From Haplosporangium gracile (Eukaryota > Mortierellomycota > Mortierellomycetes > Mortierellales > Mortierellaceae): DNA of 35,310 nucleotides. Shown one piece after another: positions 1 to 9,359 of this stretch (positions are counted from its first letter, which is position 1; every line of letters starts with the position of its first letter). Location of the stretch: positions 1-35,310 of the forward strand of contig JAAAUF010000342.1 in NCBI GenBank assembly GCA_015499985.1. The letters run 5' to 3'. A program made the translations under genes and the position numbers. Under the pieces are notes generated by a model that did not search any database, was not told where the DNA came from, and was given only the letters and a program-made list of their open reading frames with translations.

Positions 1-57
1 CACACACACATTCGTCTCTTCGTTCTTTTCTCACTTGCCGGTTTCTGTTTCCTACAG

Positions 58-317
58 CAAGATTCTTGAGCTTCAAGAAGGCCTTCGAGGTACTTTCAAA
101 CAACAACAACTATGCACCTTCTATTTACATCTCACGCAAACAAGATACCTCCTACTCACATTAGTCTTTCTCGCAATCAATAATAGATTTTATGAAGCGC
201 GTGGCGACAGTGCACGAGGAACACGACAAGAAGCGGGACGAGAACGTGATGCTCCAACAGTACATCGCCAACCTCATGAACTCGAACGCCGTCCGCGGAG
301 ATGCTAGCGCCAAATAG
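58..317 (+). CDS. SCOC-like short coiled-coil protein, 3' end (partial)
   Basis: Seen: exon 58-89, intron 90-186 (GT...AG, 97 nt) and last exon 187-317 join in one frame. They give a helix containing KILELQEGLRDF, a charged heptad-like stretch, then ENVMLQQYIANLMNSN and a short tail before TAG at 315-317. Family knowledge: this matches the C-terminal half of animal SCOC (DUF2205 family), where a 'VLELQ' helix is followed by 'EN..L.QYI.NLM'. Animal SCOC is a small coiled-coil dimer that binds Arl GTPases at the Golgi and acts in autophagy and trafficking; the same role here is inferred. The 5' exons lie left of the window, so total length and start are unknown. The first base of exon 58 completes a codon from the missing exon. 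Other small coiled-coil families are possible but fit less well. Confidence 0.72.
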
Positions 318-893
318 GGGACAGGAGCCAACCATGGATTGGATTCATCCTGCTAATCGCATGCACTTCACAGTTTCGTTGCGTTCAATTGATACCCTAC
401 CTCTTACACGGCTTAGCAAGATACAAGGAGGACCTCTGCCTTTTTTTTTTTCTTTGGGAGACAGCATTTACTCAGAACGAGAGGAAGCCTGGCGCAGTTG
501 CTCATGACAGTGTGATACTTGAAAGAACACCGCAAACGCTGTGAACCCTTTGTGTCATTTGACCCGTAAGCAGAAGTAACTATTTTTCAGAGGCACATAG
601 AATAGAAAAGCCTCAAGAAGCGTCAAGCAAAGTGCCAGGGCCAACTGCTTTCTTCCTCATCGAATACACACCTTCCTGAACCCAAAAGAATGCCATTGAA
701 ATTATCCCATCTGAGAAATGACAAGTGAGAAAACGAGTGAAAGCTAAGCCACATGCTCCTTTCCAACGGATCCGATCCCGTCTTTCTCGTGAATCATCAG
801 CCCTGCCCATTTCATCACATACCCCTTCCAACTTTCACGCCCTTCCTCTTTTCCTCCCCTCTCCCTCCCCACTCGTCTTCTTCAACCTTTATA
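318..893. other. Intergenic region between the SCOC-like gene and the mitochondrial protein gene
   Basis: There is no convincing coding sequence. It holds the 3' flank of the SCOC-like gene, a ten-T run near 440-450, and a C/T-rich stretch from about 830 to 893 just before the next start codon, typical of a fungal 5' leader. Short open frames here have no family resemblance and atypical composition. Confidence 0.5.
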
Positions 894-2126
894 ATGCAAG
901 CCGCCGCCAACACTTTGCGCATCGCCTCGCGTCGCCACTTCTCCAGCTCTGCCATGGCGCGTGCCGAGCACCAGTCCGCTCCCGTCGTCGTCAACTACAA
1001 GCGCCCCGTCGGTGGATTCCGTGGAGGGTAATCAATCATCTCACACTTATACTTCAACAACTTACTTTGCCCTTCTTGGACACTTTTTCTTAGCAAGAAC
1101 TTGAACAGGGCCTGAGGAATCGCAAACGGGACCTATTTGAGCTTTAGGGAATTCACAAATTGGATTTCAGGAACGAGGAAGAAGAGCCGATTTATGTCTT
1201 GATTTACAAACGGATCTGTCTGAGCGTGCTCCCGGGACCGTTTCAGAAACAGGAGGGAGACAGAAAATATATTCTGATTTTGGACGCACCAAGGTCAAAG
1301 AGTGTGGTGTCCCCCGCGGCTTACTGGAGCGCTTTCAACGGACACCACTTCGTTCTTCGTCGCGGACATACAACAACTGGACTTTTGATATCTCTTGATA
1401 TACTCAGGAACAGAGGACAAGAAGCGAGCAATTGAACAATTCATTCGTTATATGTCAGGACAATGGGCTGAAGATCATACACAAGACTCTCCTTAGGCGT
1501 AACAAGCATCAGCTGAGACCACAACAAACCTTGCTCTACCAGGACGAAGGAGCGCGACACTCATGCTTCTCTCAATTGATATAGATGTTAGAGCGACCGA
1601 GTATCTAACGGCTCTACCTATATGCACATCTCTCTTTGACACGACATAGTATTCTCGGATTCTTGCTTGGAGCTACCGCTGCCGGCGGTGCTGGCTACTA
1701 CTACCTCTTGGAGGAATATCAGACTGCCTCCAACTTGTTGTTGAGCAGCGTTGAGGATCTGCAAACCTCTACCAACAAGGTACCCTTTTGGGTTTTATTC
1801 ATTACGCAAGATCTTTCAGCCAGATAAATCGTGTTTATGAATAACAGAAAGGTGTCAAAGGTCATTAAGACTGCAATTATAACAAAAAACAACTTTTCAT
1901 TGTTCAACAACAGGTCCGCGATTATGCCAAGAAGATCGAGTCGGTCGAGGCTGAGTTGAAGACCTTGAAGAGCAAGACTGCAACCGTAGAACAGTTGAAC
2001 GAGCTCAAGTCGGAGGTCAAGAAGGTGTACGATGGCTTGAACATTGAGCATCTCGAGCTCAAGTCTCACGTCTGGGGCCTCGAGATGGATCTCCAGAAGG
2101 TCCAGCAGCAGTCCAAGGGCGTTTAA
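894..2126 (+). CDS. Mitochondrial membrane protein with one TM and a coiled coil (unrecognised)
   Basis: Exons 894-1027, 1650-1779 and 1914-2126 join in frame to give 158 aa, ending with TAA at 2124-2126. The N-terminus (MQAAANTLRIASRRHFSSS) is rich in Arg, Ser and Ala without acidic residues, a typical mitochondrial presequence. A glycine-rich hydrophobic stretch, GILGFLLGATAAGGAGYYYL (about residues 45-64), looks like one membrane helix. It is followed by about 90 residues of charged heptad-like coiled coil. Inferred: an inner-membrane protein with its coiled coil on one side. I cannot name the family; similar small TM plus coiled-coil mitochondrial proteins are known in fungi. The first intron, 622 nt, is long for a fungus, but both joins preserve frame (GG|T gives Gly, then ILGF). 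ATG 894 is chosen because it begins the presequence; an upstream in-frame ATG at 753 would add unlikely proline- and serine-rich residues. Confidence 0.75.
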
Positions 2127-2298
2127 ACTTCAGGATCATACACTTACCTCTACTATATCTACACCAACACCACCCACCACCATCGCACCTATCATCAACC
2201 ACTTTACATAAAAAGGGGAGGAATTGTACCTTCTGTTTCTGAACATTCACGTCAACTGTCGCGCTGTTCTTTTTGTGTGGTTCTTTACTGCAGACATA

Positions 2299-2358
2299 TG
2301 TCTGTCTGTTTGGCTGTCTGGCTGTCTGGCTGTCCGTCTGGCTGTCTGTCTGTCTGTT
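2299..2358. repeat. Degenerate CTGT/GGCTGTCT microsatellite
   Basis: Tandem copies of TCTG interspersed with GGCTGTCTG units run for about 60 bases. It lies in the 3' flank of the mitochondrial protein gene and upstream of the Nudix gene TATA box. Confidence 0.85.
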
Positions 2359-2466
2359 GGCAATGCATCCGATCAATGCCTCTGCGCACTGAAGGTTAAG
2401 GGGTGCATTGACTCAACAGAAGGAAAGAGAAAGGAAAGAGGACGGCAGAGAGAACAACCTTGAGGA

Positions 2467-2473
2467 TATAAAG
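2467..2473 (+). promoter_or_regulatory. TATA box of the Nudix hydrolase gene
   Basis: TATAAAG lies about 80 bases before the ATG at 2553, followed by a T/C-rich and then CACA-rich leader. This is the expected position for a core promoter; the start site itself is inferred. Confidence 0.5.
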
Positions 2474-2552
2474 GGAGTGCTCGTCTACTCCTTTCTTCCT
2501 GTTTCTTCTCTTTTCATTCCTTAAAACACACACACAAACACACATTCTAATC

Positions 2553-3721
2553 ATGACGACTTCTTCTCAAGGACATCGGGACCAGGAGGGATCACCACCT
2601 CAAGTCAACAATGGTATTGAGTCTCCAACGACGACAACGACGACGACTGATCTCACAGATTCCGCATTTGACCTCTCTTTCCTCCCCATCCGGAAAATAT
2701 TCACTCTAATCTTTATCCATGACCTCCAACATAACCAGGTACCTACCAGCGCAGTCCAACAATAAACAAACAAGCAGCCTAACATACAATCCAAGCGCGA
2801 AACGCAATTTATATCCCATTACTCAACCTGACACTCGCTCCTTTCCTTGTTTACCACCAGCTCCTCCTCGGGAAAAAACAACGCGGTCCATTATTGGGGC
2901 AATGGAACGGATTTGGTGGCAAAGTCGAGAAGGGTGTTGAATCGATTGCAGAATCGGCAGCACGTGAACTTCAAGAGGAGGCGTTTTTGGAGGCGCCTCT
3001 TTTTGCGGTTGGGTTTATTCAGTGGGTTGTTCAGTCTTCTGCCGAGAGTCTTGTAAGGGACCCTGCCTACCGGGATGTCATGATCGTCTACAAGGCTCAT
3101 TCTTTACAGCTCTCTTCGCCTGATCCTGCAGTCGCGCCCACTTGTGATCCTGCGCAACAACAACAACAAAATCAACTACCACCAAAAAATTACACTTCCC
3201 AGAAGATAATAGAGTTCCAGGCAAGCGACGAGATGGCGCCAGGATGGTGGGACATTGCCTGGCTCCCCTGGGAGGACATGCGGATCAACCACAAGGTCTG
3301 GTATCCGTTCATGTTGGCCGATCGACCCTTCCGCGGGGTTTACTGGTACGAGACGCGGACGAGTGTTGAAGAGGGTGCGCTGAATGCGCAGCGGGAGACT
3401 GTCAAGGAGATTTGGGTTGAGGATCTTGCCAAGCGGTGTGTTCAGTTTGGCGATCGGTCACTTTTTGTTGCTGGTTCTCGGAGAAATAGTGATGATGGAG
3501 GGGAAGGAGAAGGAGAGAGATTGGAGATGTATGCTCGGCAGTTGAGTTTGGAGAGTGGATGTTACTTGACAAAGGGTCATGTTGAGGGAAGGGAGAAGAA
3601 GGTAGAGAAGGACTCGTCGGGTTGGCCGGAACCAACAATCAACCAAGCACTGGACAATATCTGGCTCCAGAATGATATTGCCCAAGCAGAGCAGACCTGG
3701 CTGAATACTCGCTTTCCTTGA
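2553..3721 (+). CDS. MTH1/NUDT1-like Nudix hydrolase with divergent Nudix box
   Basis: Exons 2553-2738 and 2861-3721 (intron 122 nt) give 348 aa. The Thr-rich leader is followed by a beta strand (IFTLIFI), LLLGKKQRG, then WNGFGGKVEKG, matching the human MTH1 core that hydrolyses oxidised purine nucleoside triphosphates. The catalytic RELQEE (residues 97-102) is intact. Two features are odd. The box reads G-x6-E (G82 to E89) rather than G-x5-E, and the usual Gly after EEx is Phe104. Downstream, DEM (185-187), the WW..AWLPWEDM stretch and W209-Y-P align with MTH1. However, the WPDD base-recognition segment is replaced by RINH (203-206), while the Asn of WNGFGG (N78) is kept. MTH1 is 156 aa; here there is an insert of about 35 residues (Q-rich) before DEM and a C-terminal extension of about 120 polar residues. 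Nudix hydrolysis is likely; the substrate is uncertain. Confidence 0.88.
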
Positions 3722-3996
3722 TGTCCCTATGATCTACCATTAAACAAACGGCCCATTGTCAACAACCAAAGCAATAGTAAGGAGTATATGAAACAACATA
3801 TGATCTGTGTTTTATTTTGTAGTATGTAATGGATGCATAAACATGTTTTCGTTTTTCTATGCTACATGAAAAAGGGATTTTTTAATTTTTTTATGATGTG
3901 GGAAATGCCCATAGGGTAAAATGGTACAAAAAGGAGGAAGGAGTGAACACTGAACACTTGCCTCTTTAGAAAAAAATACAATGAGAAAGGAGAGAT

Positions 3997-5196
3997 TTAC
4001 TTTCCACCACCGTTGAAGACCAAGAGGTTGGCCTCGCCACGGAGACGGCCCTTGACGGCGTTCTTGGTGGCAGTCGCCTGGAGGGTGTTGTAGACCTGGG
4101 CAGCGCCGTTGGCCTTACCGGCGCCGATGTACAAGGCAGCAACACCGACAACGTGGGGGGTGGCCATCGAGGTACCAGAAATGGTGTTGCGGGCAGTCCT
4201 GGAACCGATCCAAGCAGAGGTGATCTGGACACCGGGACCAAAGATCTTGACGCACTTGCCGAAGGACGAGAAGGAGGCAATGTTGTCGTTGACATCCGAG
4301 GCACCGACAGCCAAAGCCTGGGGGGCACCCGAGGGGGAACCAGAGCAGGCGTTAACGTTCACGTCGTTACCGGCAGCGACAATGACGGGGATGTTGGCGC
4401 GGTAGAGGCGGGCGACGGCATCGTTCAAGGCGCGGGAGGCACCACCACCAAGAGACATGTTGACAACGGCCTTCTTGCCCTTGTTGACGCTGACGATCCA
4501 GTCAAGAGCAGCAACAATGCCCGAGGTGGAACCAGAGCCCTGACTGTTGAGGACCTTGACACCGACCAAGTTGACCTTCTTGGCAACACCGTAGGCGTTT
4601 CCACCGATGGTGCCGGCGACGTGAGTACCGTGACCGTTCTCGTCGGTGTTGGGCGAACCCTGGATGAAGTTGTTGCCCATCCTGGCACGGCCGCCAAAGT
4701 CGACATGGGCGGTGTTGATACCGGTGTCGACAACATAGGCGGTCACACCAGCTCCAGCAGAATTGGCATACTTGTACGAAGTACCCTGGGTGAGGCGGCC
4801 GCGCTGGGAAACACGGGGGAGACCCCAGGAGGGGGGCGACTGCTGGGTGCCGACGATCGAAACAACCGAGTCCTGCTCGATATAATCGACCTCATCGAGC
4901 TTGAGGAGCTCGTCAAGAGTGGCACGGTCACCCTCGACGGTGAAACCGGGGATGGCCTTGAAGCGGTGGTTGATCTTGGGGGCCTTGCCGCCACGGTTGC
5001 GGCCGTTCTGGATGCGGTGGGAGAGCTGGTTAAATTTGGGCTCGAACGAGTTGACGGCGTTGGAGTCCTTGAGGACGACAATGTACTTCTCGGGGATCGA
5101 GTTTGCCTTGTTGTGGCTATTGGAGATGAAGGTGCCGGCGTCGGCGGTGGAGCCGAAGGCCAAGACGGCGACGACGAGAAGGGAAAGATACTTCAT
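3997..5196 (-). CDS. Secreted subtilisin-like serine protease (S8, proteinase K type)
   Basis: A single uninterrupted exon encodes 399 aa. Residues 1-20 form a signal peptide (KYLSLLVVAVLAFGSTADA). Residues about 37-112 are an I9-type inhibitor propeptide with the EKYIVVLK strand and the IEQDSVV end. The catalytic triad is visible: Asp157 in VVDTGI, His189 in GHGTHVAGT and Ser343 in GTSMATPH; Asn277 in AAGND is the oxyanion residue. Size and order match fungal secreted alkaline proteases (proteinase K family), which are activated by propeptide removal and digest extracellular protein. It is convergent with the Nudix gene, with about 275 bases between stop codons. The opposite strand also carries a 350-codon open frame, an artefact of strong G/C third positions. 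Cysteines 284 and 315 may form a disulfide. The lack of introns contrasts with its neighbours. Confidence 0.97.
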   Translation of the reverse strand: MKYLSLLVVAVLAFGSTADAGTFISNSHNKANSIPEKYIVVLKDSNAVNSFEPKFNQLSHRIQNGRNRGGKAPKINHRFKAIPGFTVEGDRATLDELLKLDEVDYIEQDSVVSIVGTQQSPPSWGLPRVSQRGRLTQGTSYKYANSAGAGVTAYVVDTGINTAHVDFGGRARMGNNFIQGSPNTDENGHGTHVAGTIGGNAYGVAKKVNLVGVKVLNSQGSGSTSGIVAALDWIVSVNKGKKAVVNMSLGGGASRALNDAVARLYRANIPVIVAAGNDVNVNACSGSPSGAPQALAVGASDVNDNIASFSSFGKCVKIFGPGVQITSAWIGSRTARNTISGTSMATPHVVGVAALYIGAGKANGAAQVYNTLQATATKNAVKGRLRGEANLLVFNGGGK

Positions 5197-5393
5197 TTTT
5201 GCTGATTTAAGGTTATTGGAAAGTGGGAGGGAAGGAAGGCTTCAAAGGAGAAGAGTTGAATGTGTTGCTGTGGCTGTGTGAGTAAGTGTCGATGGGTTGC
5301 TGTAAAAGCTGGAAGTGGGAGTTGAAGGTTACAAGTGAGGAGAGAGGCGAAGAAGGGTCTGAGGAAACAAAAATAACCGATGGGAATTCCGTC

Positions 5394-5401
5394 CTTTTAT
5401 A
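5394..5401 (-). promoter_or_regulatory. TATA box of the S8 protease gene
   Basis: Read on the minus strand this is TATAAAAG, about 200 bases before the protease ATG. A pure A/T tract (plus-strand A run 5410-5428) lies just upstream, resembling the poly(dA:dT) nucleosome-free elements of fungal promoters. The leader between it and the ATG is about 170 bases. Confidence 0.5.
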
Positions 5402-5428
5402 CAAAAAGTAAAAAAAAAAAAAAAAAAA

Positions 5429-8376
5429 GAACAAGAGATACGGCTACAGTACCCGGAATAAATCTACTATTGTCCATATGCATTCTCTTTTACAATGCTG
5501 TTGCTATCTTGAACAAATAAAACAGAGGTTGATGGCCATGGATACCCGTTTAAAGAGGGAGGGGGAAGAAGAGTCCTTCTTCTCCCTGTCTGTCTCTTTA
5601 TTCTGCGTATTCTCATCCAATGCATTCTCATTGACAACATACATGTTCGTACTCACTCTCCTCGATCTCTCACTTCTCGCTTATGCACTTATATATCCTT
5701 GCCTTGCCTTATATTATAATTGCATTGCTGCGATTTACTTATTTCTCCTCACTCATCTCCCCTTGTTTGTAAAAAGAAATATTTTTATTATTTTGTTCTT
5801 TCTTTCCTTGCTTTCCAAGAATCAACAACGGTTGAACCGAGCAACAGTGAACGGTCCAGTCCCTGTCTGTCCCTGGTAAAAAATTCTAATAATTAAGGCG
5901 ACATGTGGACAGCCAATCATGCAGCGAAGCTTAGCTCTTGCCTTGAACAATGAATGACCACCTACTCTTGTTTTTTGTGTTCGATTGACACTAAACAAAT
6001 CGACCCTGCCTGAACTAAACCCTTCTCCCCCGCGCACGTCGTGTTCTTCTTTTTTTAAAGCGAGGGCTCATCCTTGTCTTGCTTGCTTGTTGGACGCAAG
6101 TCGAAAATGTGAGTAGGAAGTGAGAGCGATTGACATTCTTCTTTCTACTTTCAGTATATCCTATGTTGTGTGTGTGTAGGTGTGTACACATCTGATCATA
6201 AGCAAAAAAAAAAGACTAATAACGAAATTTCATTTGAGAGCATAAATTAATTTTCTGTTCAATCTCTTGGTTCTTACCCCTAGCAAGTGGAAAGTAGGAA
6301 AGCACGCGTACCATTCGCACATATCTGTGCACAGCCTAACAGCTTACAGACTATTACACGAAGGTTTTCCTGCTGCTTTTGAGGAGGTGGTGGATTTGGC
6401 CGTTCGCACAAAGAAGCAATTTCGTTCAGTTAGCATTTTTATACAATCGTACCTTTCTCGACAGAGAGGGAAGGACCTAAAACCATACTGCACTAACCGA
6501 TTGACGAATACATGTCACTTTCTGGGTTGCCCGATTACACTCTCTCCCTCTCCCTCGCTTACCCGCTCGTACCTCCCGTCATTCCTCTACTCACCACCGA
6601 TGTCACCTATCTTCCACCCTGCATTTTCCATCAATGGTCGTCCCCACCTGCTAAAGAAAACGAGTGTATCCAGCACGGCATCATTTCTCTCTCTCCCTCC
6701 TTTCCGTGTCTCGACACATTCATTTTTCTGTAGGTCCCACACTGACACATTCTCATACGCTGACGTTCCATTGCTCACAAGTTCTCCCCCTTTATTTCTC
6801 TAATTGACGATTGAACAGGCTCAAATGGCCTCTCGTTTTTTCTTATATTTGCAATTGTACATCCCCTTCTTGCGGTGAATGTCCTATGCATCGTAAGATG
6901 AGGTGAAAACGAGAGCGGAGGTGCTCAGATATTGTTGTCAGCTTTATGAACATAAAACTACAAACGAGCTAACCCTAACCGCAGTTAGGGCCAGAACCAG
7001 GGTCAGACCACATCTTCCTCGACCTCTTGAAACCATAACAGCCAAAATTCGTTGTTTCCCATCATTCTTCTTACTCCATTTTTCGTGCCTGTCGCGTTCA
7101 TTACTATGAATGTATGTGCACATCCACGTTTCACCACAAGCGCGTTCAGACGAGACTGTCCGTGAGTTTGAAAAATGTTTATTAGTGTGACATTAGTCCT
7201 GCAGGGTATATTGCAAAAACGCGAACTAGCCGTCCAATATATCCCTCGTTTTCTCACAAAAAGAGTACTTCGTTTGTTTTGAATCCCCGTCTGGCTACTT
7301 CTCTGACAAAATAAGTGTGCATCGAGAGGTTTTGCGCTCTCTTACACACTTTTGAGGGATCATCCCCCAGTCCCTCCCCCCATCCCCTCGTCCTCGACCC
7401 CATCTTCGTCCCCAGCCCCATCCATGTCGCCACCCGGGATTGCCCTGAAAGGAGAGGTACACTAATTACTTATTGCGCAACCTTCATCAATCTTAGCTCT
7501 ATCGCCCATCTACAATCGGCATCCCCTAATTTCCCATGTACTCGTCCTCTCCTTTTTCTCTATTTGGTACTTTGCTTGAAGCGCGTTTACCATTACCCCC
7601 AACTCTCCTCTTTCATTCTCGACAATCCCATCCGCCCCATCCCTTTATGCAACAACAACTACAATAATATATCCATGTCCACGTCCTTCAAGTCCTCCTA
7701 AACTAATATATCCCCTGCAGGACCCTAACCATCGTTGTTCATACCTGTACACATTTTATGCTGTGTTCAGTCTACGAGAGCATTGCTTCCAACAACTATG
7801 CAACGAAATAAGGAGAGAAGAAAGGTACGCGCGTGTCAATGGTTAACCTGTAGCAACCTCCCATCATCCAATGGACTTATATCCGCGCTTATCGCCTGTC
7901 GAGAATTTCATGTACAGGAAAAAAAGCAATACGTCCTACAAACATAGAGGTTCTCGCTACTGGTTTTCTTCAGACGGACACTTAATCGCCCTGTGAGTTT
8001 GAACTGATACCTCCCTTGTAGCTGTAGACGGCTTCCCCTCTCCATGCGGTGTTTTACGTGTTAATGGTGCCATGAATAAGCATGGGTGGCTAGGAACATG
8101 ACTTTTTTTTAAAAAAAAAAATGGCGCGCGCAGGAATTTGGGGAAGGTGATGGGATGTGTAGGAGGTGCGATGGATGGACAATGATTTCCTTTTTTTCTC
8201 TATGTGAGAATCAAGAGCGAGTCTATTCTTTTGATTAACTATGAGTTTCCGGGTTATCGGTGTGTGTTGTTTTTATGTCGAAGTTAACCTCAAGAGGAAT
8301 AGTTAGTCGTAGATCTATCTCTCTCTCCACCTGCATAAGCCTTCCTAGCGTGATCATTTTAGTCAGACCTGAAATC
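5429..8376. other. Long gene-poor intergenic region
   Basis: No open frame here has a recognisable domain, and none can be spliced into one by eye. The longest frames (for example 5478-5879 and 6267-6803) are Ser/Leu/Phe- and Pro-rich, as expected from reading T/C-rich DNA. Visible content includes T-rich tracts, a (GTGT)n stretch near 6168-6186, a telomere-repeat palindrome at 6969-6990, a near-perfect T8/A11 inverted run at 8104-8121, and leader-like CAACAACAACTACAA near 7650. The left end is probably protease promoter; the rest is unassigned. Confidence 0.45.
6969..6990 (+). other. Telomere-repeat palindrome with an 11-nt telomerase-template-like sequence
   Basis: CTAACCCTAAC (6969-6979) is almost two complementary units of the TTAGGG telomere repeat. 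It is followed after CGCA by GTTAGGG (6984-6990), so that CCCTAAC and GTTAGGG form a perfect 7-bp hairpin. It could be a telobox-type promoter element, an interstitial telomere remnant or, more speculatively, a telomerase RNA template. No transcript evidence is available. Confidence 0.35.
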
Positions 8377-8673
8377 TTATTCTCTCGCTAGCTCCCATAC
8401 CACATAGGAGTCAAGCCTACACTTTGCGAGGACAAACTGGACACTTCGTTGAACGCCTCTTGCGAAATTACTTTGATTACAGCAACTCGTCTCTGGATTG
8501 CAGGAAATTGGTGGCACTTCGGTCCATCGTGCCCCGCCTTTGTAAAAAGTTGGCTTGTACTTGTCTTGGAACCGCTCGCACGCAGCCTTCAGATCGGCGA
8601 CCTTGGTCTTGAATACAATGGCTCCATTTGAATAAAGAAACAGAAAGGCAGGCCGCGCTGAAATAATGTGCAA
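8377..8673 (-). other. Possible gene fragment (98-codon ORF)
   Basis: The minus strand carries an open frame with balanced amino-acid composition (for example VADLKAACERFQDKYKPTFY and WTEVPPISC), unlike the repetitive shadow frames around it. I do not recognise a family. It sits just left of the SINE-like element and the decayed transcription-factor gene, so it may be a relic of a mobile or duplicated gene. It could also be chance. Confidence 0.2.
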
Positions 8674-8713
8674 AAATTTTCTCCTGTCCGCATGCCTTCC
8701 TCATCTTCCTCCT

Positions 8714-9050
8714 AGGGGCTTGGGACCCCTGGCGTTGTTGGCTAAAGTTCCTACTCCCAAATCTGGAGGTTCTGGGTTCGATCCCCGAGAGAGTGCCCTA
8801 GGGCATATGATTTTGTTATGGGTTCGTTGGACATCGGGGTGAGTGCGGGGCGTTTCGTTTCCCGCATCGACTGCACAGGTTTTCTATGCCATAGGGATCG
8901 AGAGGAAGTCGACGTTGAGGAGGAGGGCTGGGGATGAGGTTGGTAGGTAGGCCTTATAAGCCAGAGCGAGGGCCAGAGTAGGAATAGCCAGGAGGTCGAA
9001 TCAGAAGGTGAGGGAGACCGGGGTGCGTTTGAACAATCAAGCAAGAACAA
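8714..9050 (+). mobile_element. Candidate tRNA-derived SINE
   Basis: An A-box-like TGGCGTTGTTGG (8730-8741) and a perfect B box GGTTCGATCCC (8775-8785) lie 45 bases apart, the spacing of a real tRNA promoter. A T-arm (8772-8788, 4 of 5 pairs around TTCGATC) is preserved, and the anticodon region (TACTCCCAAATC) resembles tRNA-Trp. The positions of the acceptor stem (8723-8729 and 8789-8795) do not pair, so this is not a working tRNA. An unrelated G-rich body follows, as in SINEs. The left edge is set by the AGGGG...CCCCT hairpin at 8714-8730. The right end is not defined: no target-site duplication or clear tail was seen, and 9050 is an estimate. Confidence 0.5.
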
Positions 9051-9359
9051 GGAATACGGGACAAAAGCCGCTCGGATCTCTATTGAATTTCAAATTTAGC
9101 CACCTGTCGGATGTGGGTACCAAAGTCTCTCTGCGGGAGTGCCTGTGACCAAAACGGACAAACAGCAATGTCCCTCGCAATCCAAGCAACAGAAGGACTG
9201 CAAGTCAAGTTGGGAGATATTCGAGACTGAAACATACACAAGGGTCGCTCGGATCGAGATCACGTGAACGGGACGGGAGAGGGATCTTAGCAATGCCTTC
9301 GTAGATTGCTCCTGTCCGACCCCATTCAATATCTCAAATTACAACAACAGACATAACTC
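9051..9359. other. 5' flank of the decayed transcription-factor gene
   Basis: No gene is seen. The stretch contains two related CGCTCGGATC copies (9069-9078 and 9246-9255) and a CACGTG-containing site near 9262. It ends in an ACAACAACAGACATAACTC leader immediately before the ATG at 9360. Confidence 0.4.

Larger units (their letters stand above)
2127..2552. other. Intergenic region with TCTG microsatellite and TATA box
   Basis: This gap contains the 3' flank of the mitochondrial protein gene, a TCTG/GGCTG tandem repeat (2299-2358), a TATA box at 2467-2473 and a leader with CACACA repeats up to the Nudix start codon. No gene is seen. Confidence 0.6.

Noticed and set aside
1160..1435. 91-codon ORF inside the first intron of the mitochondrial protein gene
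   Set aside because: The flanking exons join in frame without it, and it has no recognisable motif.
4153..5205. 350-codon plus-strand ORF opposite the S8 protease
   Set aside because: Its Gly/Val/Asp-rich product mirrors the G/C-rich third positions of the protease gene on the other strand; the protease has a complete triad and signal peptide.
5478..5879. 133-codon hydrophobic ORF
   Set aside because: Composition (Leu, Phe, Ser, Tyr) follows from T-rich DNA. There is no clear promoter, no conserved motif and an abrupt hydrophilic tail.
8723..8795. Functional tRNA gene at the A/B-box element
   Set aside because: The acceptor stem positions do not pair and the anticodon loop lacks the expected U33 layout, so it is better read as a tRNA-derived repeat.
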